From: Camarhynchus parvulus
Lineage: Eukaryota; Chordata; Aves; Passeriformes; Thraupidae
Length of the DNA: 64,000 nucleotides
Assembly: GCF_901933205.1 (NCBI RefSeq)
Contig: NC_044572.1
Span: forward strand, 33,541,001 to 33,605,000
Reading direction: 5' to 3'
The position numbers and the translations under genes are program-made. How positions within the stretch are numbered: the first letter of the stretch is position 1; each line of letters begins with the position of its first letter. Below, piece after piece: positions 13,701 to 24,951 of this stretch. A model generated the notes under the pieces. The model was not told the origin of the DNA and did not search any database. It saw only the letters and a list, made by a program, of their open reading frames with translations.

Positions 13701-16297
13701 ACTGCAGTACCAACCATTTTTCGAAGGCTGAAGCTTTGAGGAAAAACCCCCCAGGTTTTATCCAGCAGAATAAAATTTTTATTATCAACCCAGATCTCTT
13801 CCCCTGATCAGAAAATTTGCATTCTTATGGATAGAGAGAAAAAACCACAAAGCTGTCTGATACTATCCATGATGAACTCAGCTCTCTTTTTAACAGGCAG
13901 GTTGAAATACTTGTAGCAGACCCTTCACAGTCTATCTGACCTGTTAGGAAAGAAGAAAGATAATAAATTGGACAAGCACATTTGAATTACAAAATTAGAG
14001 GAAGCCACAATCAAGGTACTGACATTCACTAAGTGAAAAAAAGAAAGCTTTTGTGCAGGTAAATTATCTACTGCGAATTATTTACTCAGCTCTGCTGTGA
14101 AGAGCTCTCAGGATGGGGCAGACAGAAGCAGATACTTTGTTTGCTGGTTCAGGCTTCTGATCCTGAGAATCGATCTTTGACCATTAAAGAAACACTGCTG
14201 CCTCTTCAAGTGTAATTTATTCAATAAGATGCTTTTCTTTCTCTTTTTTGTTCAGAATGAATGCTGCAGAAATTCTTGATTTTCATTTGCCTTTGTCTGG
14301 ACATGTGAAATAAGTATGCCATATTGACCATTTCATGCAAATTTCTCAATATATTCATATATTTTCTGGATATGGATTTGTGAAGGACTCTGCTGACTTT
14401 GAGACTGCTGTTAAAAATGGAGATAAGCCTGCTGAAGCTAATTTAACCCTATCTCTGTACAGCAGGTAGTATTAAAACTAATGGTATATGAGAGGAGTTT
14501 TTTTTTACTTTGAATTCTTTGTAACATTTGTGAAGAGCAGAGGTTCTTTGTTCCCACAATAACTTTTGTCTCACGAGGGTCTCCTTTCCTATGCACAAGT
14601 AAAATGTTCCCCAAAGGCATGGGTGACTCCCATGGGAGCCAGCCAAGGCAGCATCAGTCCTTCTGCAGCTTTCCAGCCAAGTCCTTCAAACCAGGAGCAG
14701 AGAGTGGTGGTTGGAGGGGTGAGGCACAACGTGGGCTGGAATAACACCACCATGAAGGTGCTCCCTGGGACTCAGACACAGGGAGAGTACGTTTTATACC
14801 TTCTGCATCTTTATCTTCCAACTTTATACACACTGCAGGTTGCCACTGGGTTATTTTTAGGTCATTTCAGGGATATATATTTCTGCAAGAGCTATTTCTG
14901 GGAGCTCTGCCAAATTGGAAATTCTAGTAACCTATACCTCCCCCACAAAAATGTTTACTCAGCAGCCTCAGCCACTCTCTTTCTTGCTACTCCTCGCAGC
15001 CCCTAAGGAGCAAGCACATCACTCTGTAAGAAAAAAAAGAATGCAAAATAAATGTCCCCACAAGTCTGGGAAGAGCCAGGCACCCAGCAGAGCTGCAGGA
15101 ACACTTCCCTGCCCGGAGCAGGTGATGGCTCCCCCATGCAGACACTGATGGGAGGCAGGGCTGGGGTATGGCCTGGCTGCCCCTCAGGCTGCCCTGCTCT
15201 GTGCTCTGATGTGATGGACACAGTGCATGGGAGCTTTCACCAGGCTGTGAGAGGCTCTTTGTCTGACAAGCAGGCCCTGCAATGACTGGTGTAGCTCCAG
15301 ATGTTGTGGCTTACAGGGTTTGGGAACTCCTTGTGTTAGAAATGTTGGCCTGGGTTTGGAGCTCTGGAATTTAATTTGGGAGAATCCTTCCAGTCATCAA
15401 AAATGCACCATGACCTGACCAGCACATCTGAGTCTCTCTGGGTTTGAATGTACTCACAAGGGTTTGATGTGCATGGAAAACACAATGTGCCAGAGCATCT
15501 CAGGCCCTGCCAGGGCAGGGCAGAAGCACAGAAATTATTTGAGCCTCTTGAAGTTCATTTGAAGGTCTTCAGGGCTTGAACCATTCTGTACTTGGTGCAG
15601 TAGTGCACAGTGCTTTGAAATGTGGTCAAACTTGAAAACCACAGCTGCTTGTCTCTCATAATCACTGGCAATGCTCTAGAACTGACAAAAAGTAACTAAA
15701 TCCCTTTTCATGTTGCTATCTTTTCCCAGTTTGTGTGTCAGGATTGTGCTGTATGCATCTTAATCTTGTCTGCAAGACACATTGCTGTCAGCATTATGGG
15801 GAGAATGTTTTCACTGTAACACAGGCTTTTTTTATCACAGGAGTATGGATCAGTTAAATTCTGCTGTACATAATGGACCAATTTTCCACAAAATAGTCAG
15901 TAGAGGAAAAGAATTTAAATGCTAAATTAACCTACCAACAAAAGCAATGTTTTAGCCCAGTGCTTTCTTGACGTCCAGAACAGATTTTGCTAAGAGTAAG
16001 CTTTATAAGGAATCTGTGTCAAAGTAGATCTATTATCTGATAGATAAGTAATGGCCTTCATCAGTCATTTTTATCCATGGGAAGAGGGCAAAGGATGGAA
16101 GAGGAAAGTGAGTCTCTTGGAAAGCTGTCCATTGGAAGCATTACCCAGACAGTGAGATTACATGTCTGTATGCAGACTTGAAAAGACACAGATCATCAGA
16201 TACCAGAGCATGCCTTTGAAAATGGGTCATAAACATTAGAGGAAAGGATGCAAGGACAAAGAGAGTGCCACAGCATTACACTACAGAGGTTATGTAA
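10755..16297. other. Noncoding stretch, no gene recognised
   Basis: No gene is supported. The longest open frame of the window lies here (11276-11788, plus strand, 170 codons). It has no recognisable domain, is rich in F, S and L as expected from pyrimidine-rich noncoding DNA, and has no convincing exon borders. The segment at 12040-12450 is locally richer in G+C. A pyrimidine tract followed by CAG/GTGTCGG occurs at 13312. The AT-rich segment 12760-12960 holds only simple sequence. Confidence 0.55.
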
Positions 16298-16352
16298 GTG
16301 TGTGTGTCTGTGTGTCTGTGTGTCTGTGTGTTTGTGTGTCTGTGCATGTGTG
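16298..16352. repeat. Compound TG repeat with 8-bp period
   Basis: A TG-rich tract in which TGTGTGTC recurs with an 8-bp period, with one TGTGTGTT variant and a decayed right end (GCATGTGTG). This fits an expanded compound microsatellite. Confidence 0.9.
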
Positions 16353-17081
16353 ATAAACAAGCAGGATAAACAACTCAAATCTGTCAAACATTGATATTGA
16401 CTTAAAGGATTGTTTATAGCAATATTGCTCAACACTTTTTCAACTCCCTCCTTGAAACACTGCTGGAAACTATATTAAAATACACGGTACAGTAGTGTAA
16501 AACACATGGGGAAGCAGAAGAGGCACGCAGCAATGGGGCTGTGCCAGCTACTGTCTCTCCAAAGCAGTAGCTCAACCCATTTCCAAGTGCTGGAATTCAG
16601 CTGTCTGCTCCAACAGGTCAACAGAACTGACCTGGGATTGTCCATCAGCCAGTCCCATGATATGGTCTAGAAACCAGCATGAGTTTGGGACTACAGGCAG
16701 TTTAGATGCTGTCACACTTTCCTTAGAAGCTGAGCTTGCTTAGAATACAACACTTTTCAGCACATGAGCATCATATATGTGAAGTGGTGCCTTCCAGACG
16801 AAATAGCAGTATTTGCACCCTGGCTGTCAGTATGGGTCACATACCACCACCAGCTTCAAGGTGAAAAATGGTCTGTAAAGGCAGCTTACCACAGTTTTTG
16901 GCTGATGCTCCCTCCTCTGCTCATCTCACACTCACTTGAAAAGGAGTTCAAATCAGTAGCTTCAATAATATTTCTTGGGAGGGGGGAAAAGTGAAGTAAC
17001 TGGAATTTAAGGAGCTGGTGAACTGTGGCAGCAGAAGGTTTCTAGAAGCTCTTTGTGTCTTACTGCCCACAAGAGGGCTTT

Positions 17082-17109
17082 ATTCCTTCTATGGCATTCC
17101 TTCTATGAC
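17082..17109. repeat. 14-bp tandem duplication
   Basis: Two adjacent 14-bp copies of ATTCCTTCTATGGC, the second with one change (GGC to GAC). It is a short slippage duplication in otherwise unique noncoding sequence. Confidence 0.85.
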
Positions 17110-17654
17110 TCGGGGGCATGAAATGGGAATCTGGTAAGAAAATAAGTGTGTTTGTTCATACTGCAGGAAGCCTGAAACTGAGAGGGGCAAAATAGCATGT
17201 GCAAAGTCCTAATGCTATGTGACATATCAGAATTGCATCACGCTCCAAACACAGCAGAAATTAAGCTGTTGGACAGTTTGAATTAACTGAAAATAGGGAG
17301 CATTTCTGAGCCATTTCCTTAGTGTTGTCTATATTAGAAATGTTGCTGTTCCCCTCCAAAATATGTAAGCAGATGTCTGGCTGGAAGGTAAATAGTGTGC
17401 ACTCAGGGCTCATCCTCCCCACTGAGGTAAAAATGAAGCCCTGTGAAAGACCTCCCACATGCTCTGGGAATGCAGCCTCAAGCACCTGGGGTCTCAATGG
17501 CTAAAATATTTCACATATTAGAGGGTGTATGGAGCCCACCAAGCACATGTGCACACATATTCCAAAATCCTCTATGTACTTGCCTCTGAACAGACCTTGA
17601 CATTTATCATAATCTGCCAAAACCAGTATACACTTTAGGCTGGAAGATGGAATT

Positions 17655-18032
17655 GAATATACTCTGACAAAGTCTGCCATTGTACCAAACTGAGTGGGGT
17701 GGGGCACACTTCAGAAGGGAGAGCTCCCCTGAGGGAAGACCTGGATAAGGGGGGAGGCTGGTCTAACTAGAAACTGATGAAGTTCAACAAAGACAAGTGT
17801 AAGGTCTTACGCCTAGGAAAACATAATGCAGGACAGCAGCACGGACTGGGATCTACCCAGCTGGGGACCAGCTCTCTGGAAAAGGGACCTGGGGGTCCCT
17901 GGTGGACAACAAGCTCAGTATGAGTGAACTGTATATTTCTGCAGCAAAGAAAACCAAGAGGATGCAGGGTTACATCAACAAGGATATCACCAGCTGAGGT
18001 AAAAAAGTCATTATCCCACTGTACTCAGACAT
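17655..18032 (+). mobile_element. CR1 LINE, part left of LTR insertion
   Basis: This matches, with considerable divergence, the late ORF2 region of the avian CR1 LINE on the plus strand. Recognisable landmarks in order are ACCAAACTGAGTGG near 17686, GATGAAGTTCAACAA near 17776, the block AAGGTCTTACGCCTAGG around 17801-17817, GGACCTGGGGGTCCCTGGTGG around 17885-17905, and a block related to the AACAT GAGCC and GGCATCCTGG stretches near 17916-17975. Frameshifts and stops make it a dead copy. It ends in CR1-like GTACTCAGACAT, where an LTR interrupts it, and CR1-like sequence resumes at about 18630. The left edge is approximate because similarity fades gradually. Confidence 0.75.
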
Positions 18033-18614
18033 TGTGCTCTCGATTAACACCAGACAGAGCCAAGGTCCATGCAAGTTGCTTGGTCATTCCTCCACCAGTG
18101 AGACCAGGGAGAGTATAGTAAGCATAAAGCTAGAAAGCTCATGGATTGAGATGAAAACAGTTTAATAGAGAAAGCAAAGGCCATGCATGCAAGCCAAGCA
18201 AAACAAGGAACTAATTCACAGGTAGGTGTTCAGCGATTCCAGAAGAGCAGGGCCCCATCATCACATGTAACAGTTACTTGGGAAGACAAATGCCAGCACC
18301 CCAAATGCCCCTCCCTTCCTCCTTCTTCCCCCTACTTTATATACTGAGCATGATGCCCCATGGTCTGGAATATCCCTGTGGTCAGCTGGGATCATTTGTC
18401 CAGCCGTGTTTCCTCCCAGTTTCCCATGCACCCCAGCCCCTCACCAGCATGGCAGAACAAAAAGCAGAAAAGGCCTTGGCTCTGTTCAAGCCCTGCTCAA
18501 CAATAACAAAAGTATCTCTGTATTATCAACTGTGTTTTCATCACAAATCCAAAACACAGCCCCATAGGAGCCACTGTGAAGAAAATTAACTCTACCACAG
18601 GAAAAACTAGTGCA
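18033..18614 (-). mobile_element. Solo LTR, ERVL-like, inserted in CR1
   Basis: Read on the minus strand, this segment resembles an ERVL-type LTR that I recall as widespread in birds. Landmarks from the 5' side are AGAGTTAATTTTCTTCACAG (minus strand, about 18596 to 18577), the GCTGTGTTTTGGATTTGTGA block (about 18563 to 18544), and the CCAGACCATGGGGCATCATG-type block near 18360. A TATA box (TATATAAAG, 18343 to 18335) lies downstream of these, and an ATTAAA polyadenylation signal at 18166 to 18161. The plus-strand edges are TG at 18033 and CA at 18614. The flanking 5-mers GACAT and GCTTG do not match, so no intact target-site duplication remains. No internal retroviral genes are present. Divergence suggests an old insertion. 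It splits a CR1 copy and is therefore younger than that CR1. Confidence 0.75.
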
Positions 18615-18697
18615 GCTTGCCAGGATTTAGTCCCCACTATGCAAAGGTGTGGACAGGCTGGAGAGGGTCCAGAGAAGCTGCCTCACATGTGATCCTG
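18615..18697 (+). mobile_element. CR1 LINE, part right of LTR insertion
   Basis: After the LTR the plus strand again reads like CR1. GTCCCCACTATGCAAAGG is followed by GGTGTGGACAGGCTGGAGAG and GGTCCAGAGAAG, which correspond to the part of CR1 normally found a few tens of bases beyond the break in the left portion. About 30-40 bases around the junction appear lost or too diverged to align by eye. Similarity ends by about 18697. Confidence 0.65.
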
Positions 18698-18817
18698 GAT
18701 TAATGCACACTTGAGGCATTGCAAGTGATATTTTCCTATCAGGTCAGCTTAAACACCACATTTAAAGCTACCGTGAGTGTCATAGAGAGGTTACAGAGAT
18801 ACAGAAGAGCTTCAGAC

Positions 18818-18842
18818 TATTATTATTATTATTATTTTTATT
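18818..18842. repeat. (ATT)n microsatellite
   Basis: A short run of about seven ATT units that decays into T-rich sequence on the right. It lies about 120 bp beyond the right CR1 fragment. Confidence 0.9.
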
Positions 18843-21800
18843 GCTTAGTGCAGTTACCCAAGTTTCAAGAGGAAAGGCTGATGAAATTTATAGCTATATT
18901 AATAATCTTCATCATATCCTCTTTTGCAGATCCCTCTTGCATGTTCCCTTAAAACCCATGAGATCATCTGCTGCCTGTTAATGGAAAACAGTTTATTTTG
19001 AAGGAGGAAGAACTGACAGATTTTTGTTCCCATGAACTGTATAAGAAATCTAACAAACCAAATGCAGATGGATCAATACAGGCCGTTCCTTATTTATCAC
19101 CCTCTGTCTTCCTCACTTTATTTTTATGGCTATTAAAGATGCTATCATTGATATACCATTTTTGACTGTCTCTATATAATGTACACACTGGACAATGCTG
19201 CCATTGATATTCATGTAAAATGCTGGGGTATTGAATAGCCTAGCAAAGTGGTGCAGCCTGTCTTTCATTTCCGCTGCATGTGATTTAGCCAGGGCTGGAT
19301 CCCCACTGAGTAACATTTCTGTTACACTCCAGGAGGTGCAAGGGAAGTTTGATCTTTGCTGTGAGTATTTCTGCACTCTCAAGTGTGCTTGAGTTTTCTT
19401 TCAGGTGGGACTTTAGCTGGGGAGTTCTTGGGCTCTCTGCTTCAATAAAGTCATTCCCTTTAGACTTTTGGTCACCAAGATTCAGCAATGCTTTAGTGCA
19501 GCCCTTTGATTATATTATTTCAACTAAAACTCACTACTCACTCCAGATGAGGAGGAGTCACACTCCAAGCCATGACATTTTGGCACAAGTAAACAACTGA
19601 TTGGAGCTGAGTGAATCCAAAGCTGGATGTGGCTTATCCCTGCCTGCACTGACTGACAGCATCGTGTCAGCTAATTTGACTGTCAACAGGAGAATTAAAC
19701 CTGCTCATGGGAGCATGGGTATCAGAGATTAAAGCCTCTATACTGCAGTTCTGATTGCAGTTCTGGGCAACAAAGTCACCCACAAGCTAGTTTTAAGAGA
19801 GTCACCCTAAGACTGGCAGCAGTCTGGAAGTGGGAAACCAAACTCAGCAAAGACTGGTCACTCCACTACTTTGGGAGATTTACAGCCTGCCATGTACTTT
19901 CAGTTTAGGATCTGAAATTGGACTGAAACCAGACATGTGGAAAGCTTGATTTTCTGGGTAAATGGGCTCAACTCTTCTTAAAATAAAAGCAAAGAACAAT
20001 GCCCTTACATTCATCAAAAGCAGCTTGAACTGTGCTTCTGCAGCAAGATTCACCTCAGATGTCAGAATAAGAATGTGATGCAGGTCTGGTACTGGGTAAC
20101 TAGTGCTGTGTAGCTGGGAAATCTGGTCTGTTTAGGCAATCTGTATTGATTGCAGCAATCTTTTCAATTCTTAGTAAGAAAAAAATGTATCCCTTTTCCC
20201 AGCTAAATCTGGGGTAAGCAGGTAGAAATCCAGGGCTAAAACCTTACAATAGAAGGAAGCATTATTCTAGTGTCTCAATTTGCTAGAAACAAATGCTGCG
20301 GCATTTAAATTGGAACATCTATCTCTAGCAACCCAGCACCTCTAATCAGTTTCTCACCTTTACATTTGAATGCAGTGAAGGCAGAGGTACTGCATTTACA
20401 ATTATAGCAGATTACTTCATCCCTCTGAAATGACTTTAAAAGATTAGAACACGTAGATTATTTATTAACTCTTAGTGAATGTATTTCTAGAATGGGAACA
20501 ACATATTGCATCAATGTCTAGTTCCACAGTTTAACTATTTTAATTAAGAGGGAAATGTATATTGCTGTAAGGAATTCAGCCACATACCACTGTGCAAGGC
20601 TTCTTCCTGGCTGTTTCCTTTTTAGTACAAAGCTTTTGCTCCTTTAAACTCATGTTAACAACAGTGATCTTAACACTGGAATCTTCTGTGGTAACTCATA
20701 AATAACAGTTCTGGCTGAAACAAGGCTGTTCAGCCAAGCTATCCAAAACTGGCAACCCAACAGTTTACTTGACCCATTTTGATCATGACCATCTGATTCA
20801 CAGGTTGGCAGAGAGATTTGTGATGAAGTTGCACTGCCAGCTTAAGCCAGACTCATGCTGCCTAGATAACAACAACAACAAAAAATCTTGTCTAAGCTCA
20901 TGACAGCAACTGCAGTATATACAGAATTGTTTTCCTTCCTTCTTGGATTTTGTAGCAAGTCCCTCCCCTGCTAAAGGCTTCAGTTGGTTCCTGGGTTGTA
21001 AACCAGCATGCCTTAGAAGCGGTAAAAAACAGATGAGACAAGCATAAACATGGTTCCAGACCTCCAAACCAGGTGCCAGTCCAGATGAAATATAAAACTG
21101 TCCACAGCTAAGCAGAATTTTCCAAGGAGGGCTGAGACAGATCAAGACCCATCTGCTGTGGAATGCCAGCTCCTTCCAGCAAAGCTGGTGAACAAGAAAG
21201 AGGCAAACACAGCCCTGGATGCCTTCAGTAGATGATCAGCACTGGCACACTGCCGAGCAACAGCCTGGATTCTTCTATGGGAAAAAGCAGGGATCAAAGT
21301 CAGGAGACAGAGAGAATTCACTGTGATTCACTTTGACAATGTGTTGTCCCAACAGAAAAAGAAAACAACGTAATTTAGATGCTGTCAGGACAAAATGTCA
21401 CCTTTAAAGAAACGAAGATCTAATTATCAAGGTATCGTTTGGTATGGAACAATTCCCAGACACAGTGAAGAATTAAACCTTTTCAAAGCCGTGTAAACGT
21501 ATTTTTTCCTTTATCTCTAGTGCTCACAATTTTCACCTGGGCTAAATGCATCAAGCCTAATGATTGAACATTTAAAAACACAGTATATAATGCTTTTAGG
21601 CTTGGTGTAAAGTGTTATTACATGCTAAGATGCTAAGGACTAGTTTCACCTCAATGTTCTGATTCATTAAACAACTGCACTTGTATGGTGCAATCCTTGA
21701 ATGATAAGGCATATCTGCAAAAGGCAGCAAGAATTTGCAGGATTACACCTATATGATTGGGATAATTTGAAAGGCACAAGAACTAAGAACCAGAAAGAAG

Positions 21801-23474
21801 GACCATCAAGTTCATATTACAACAGGACTTGTTCTGCTAAATAACTGAGTTGCTTTTCTAAGCTCTTCCACTTCACTTCTATAGTGGTGAACTCAAGAGC
21901 AAAGTAGTTACCAGGAATCACCAAGATGGTCTGAATAAGAACTGTCTGAAAACCTGTTCAAATGGAGCATGACACTTAGGTTCCAAAAATACATTCTTTG
22001 TTTTGTATTAAGTAGAAAGTACCATTTGGATATGTGCTTTCGCAATTCACTGAAATATTGTAAATGGAAGACCTTGTTCCAAAAATTTTCACCACCTTAA
22101 ATTTTTTCCTTTTTTCTGGACAAATATACTTTGCATATTTGGTCAGGCAAACAAACTTGTGTATACTTATTAAACCAAGGGCTAAACAATTCTATGGCTA
22201 ATCTATTGCTGGTTGCTACAAATAAAGGTAATTGTAACCTGAAAAATTACAGTTAATTACAGTTAAGAAAGGCAACTGTGGAACCTGGTTCTACTTAGTT
22301 TAAATCCTCATCTTTCCTCTGGGCCAAATCCCAATATCCTTTTATGCAGTCTTTTGTTTCCTCAGACTTCCTTTATCTTCTAGCTTAAATTCAGCGCTTA
22401 CAGTATAACAGCTGCTGAGGTGTAGTTATGGGGCATACTGGGAAAGGAACTCTGAGCTAGCAGTAATTTGCATGTTTCATTAACTAGATAATCAAGACAC
22501 TTGGGCAAGTTTTTTTTCCCAAGGAAGCATTCTTCACCTGGATATGTGCCATCTCTAAACCCAGAAACTTCTGGTGGAAATGTATGTCCCTCCCGAGTCC
22601 AGAATGAAAACTTCTGCCTGAAAGCAGACAGCAAGGCACGTTCTCCTCCCACCAGGACTATGGGCTGAGCAGGCTTTTGCAGCTGTATCTTATCCCTTCA
22701 AATGGAGGCTCTTGCCACCAGCCTCTTCCAAGGTGGAGTTACGTCCACTTCTCCTGGCCCTGTACACATGGAAGTGGTTAATTTCCTGCGAGAGCTGCTC
22801 TGGCACAGTGACCATTACACAAGCCTACAAATACAATACTTGGCAGGTGGATTCCAGTTGGAACTGGGTACTTCAGGGATGTGAACACAAATCTCTTGTG
22901 GTCCAGATGTCAGCACTGGACTTGTGGCTGCTGGTGCATGTCCTGTTCTGGGACACTGTTCCAACTCCCTTCCCTTTCTACAACCAGGAGAGGCTCAGGC
23001 TCTCCTGCACAACCAGCCCCACATGCAAATCCTTCCCCTCCCAAATTCAGAGCTAAAGCCCTGGCTGAAGCATTCTTATTCCTGATAAGACAACAGCAGA
23101 TTAAATGGGATGAACTGATCGGCTGTACTTCTTGTAAAGTTATCCCCAGAGATAAATGCACAATGTTGTTACGGAGGCTGTGGTGGTGTCTGCAGCGTAA
23201 CTAAGGCTGACAGACTGCTTGCATGTGGGTGGCTGTCTTCTTTCCAGCTGTGACCAGCTGAATTATATCACCTGTCCCACTTGATATATTAGGATATGCT
23301 CAAACTCAAGATGCATGTTGCTGCAATAGGGAAATTAATGTCCACCACTGGAGGCAATTAATAATGATTAGGAGCAAACCAGCAGGGTTAAATCTGTGCA
23401 TTTAACAAAGTGTTCATACAGCTTTTTATACTATACTTCAACCACTGGGTTCTCTCAAATTTCTGCTCCTCTTT

Positions 23475-23484
23475 GGGGGGGGGG
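23475..23484. repeat. G10 homopolymer
   Basis: Ten consecutive G residues on the plus strand, the longest G run in the window. A second run of eight lies at 28963-28970. Confidence 0.9.
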
Positions 23485-24550
23485 CTAGGACAACCTTATC
23501 TTAATTAATGTGTAAACTTAGTTGAAATGTCAAAGTTGTTTCAATAAGACATGTTTATTCATTACTCAATCCCAGCTTCAGACCCAGTAGAAGAAAGCAT
23601 CAAACACACCCTAGTGAAAGGGTCTGCAGAAAAAACCCATAAACATTCATCTCTATGTCCATTTTCATTCAGAACAGCACAACTCTAGGTATTTGTGTTT
23701 GAAGTCACTGCATCTCTTTGATTTCTGGACTCCTCAGCTAGCACACTAAAAAGTGGCAGCAAACTGACACATGGAAAATTTGCAATGCTCAGTTTAGAGC
23801 AGCTCCTTAATTACCATAGAAAATGGTGAGTGATCAGTTAATAATTTTCCTTTTGTGGCCAAAATATGATTTCAGATATGAATATTGGGCATCTAATAGG
23901 AGCAGGATGCTCTTGCATATTTCAAACTCTGGATACAGGAAGCCTTGTGGTGTTCAGTGCTTTGTGGACCTCTGTAAGAAACCACTCCGTATTGCCAACT
24001 CTAGGTACTCCAAAACTGTTGTAGTTTCTTAACATGTAAGAATTTCCTCTTGTGCAGTTTTAATAATAGTAAGATTCCTTAATATTCCTGAAATTAAGAG
24101 CATACACATAGAGTCACAATTCTTTTATTCTGCCTTTTGATTTTTGATTGACTTATTGACATTTTCCCACCTCTTTTGAAACTGCAAGGACTTAAATTTT
24201 CGCAGAATTCTTTAGCTTGTAGCTTCCCTCCCTGCCTGCCCGACCAGGATTTAAGAAGAATATGATGATTGCAATAAAGAAGAGAGAATCTTCAAGGGGT
24301 GCATGATGACAGGTAAAGTACATAAGTAACTTCAAAATCTACCTCAAGTCAACTTTATTTCTTTGTATTATTAGGGAAGAGTTTTCATCAACACTGCAGG
24401 GCAAAGATCATAGATGTCACCAAACCAATGAGCCACCCTTGGCAGCAAGGGTGGGAATGAAGATGATGATGGGAACCACATTTTTAAAAATGTTCCTAAC
24501 TAATCACATTTTCCCTGTTACCTATATTTTTCCAAGTTTCTTATGTAATA

Positions 24551-24951
24551 GATAAAAAGGACTCTGGGACTACTCCTTTTTCATTCCTGTGGACTATGGT
24601 TAGGTGATTTGTAGTCTCCCAAATAGTTTGCCTTCAGCCATTTGCTCTGTAACTTCAGGCTCATTATAAATATTATTCAGAAACACTCCTCAAAATAAAA
24701 ACTTTGTAAGTTCAGTACTGATATGCCTCACAAGTGCTGCAAGTTCATCTGGTGTACACGATCCAAATTAGGTTCTGCATGTGAATGAAAATACAGAAAG
24801 TCTTTTGCTACTAGTAGATAAGAAATTGCACATTTGCTCATCTTGAAGTATAAGAAAAGATTTTTGCTGAAGTTAAAAGTGATGCACTGTGCCATCAACT
24901 GCAGCCCAGTTTATAAAAAGGACTCTGGGACAGTTGATAAAAAGGACTCTG
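24551..24951. repeat. Three copies of a 16-20 bp repeat
   Basis: The word ATAAAAAGGACTCTG occurs three times on the plus strand. Copy 1 is at 24551-24570 (GATAAAAAGGACTCTGGGAC), copy 2 at 24913-24931 and copy 3 at 24936-24951. Copies 2 and 3 form a 24-bp tandem duplication. Copy 1 is separated from them by about 340 bp of unrelated sequence, which slippage alone does not readily explain. Confidence 0.85.

Larger units (their letters stand above)
18698..24550. other. Noncoding stretch, no gene recognised
   Basis: No gene is supported. It holds an ATT repeat at 18818-18842, a tandem TTACAGTTAA duplication near 22249-22268 and a 10-base G run at 23475-23484. The AT-rich segment 23280-23400 contains a GGCAATTAATAATGATTAGG sequence with homeodomain-like TAAT cores, the kind seen in conserved noncoding elements, but conservation cannot be judged from one sequence. 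Confidence 0.55.
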
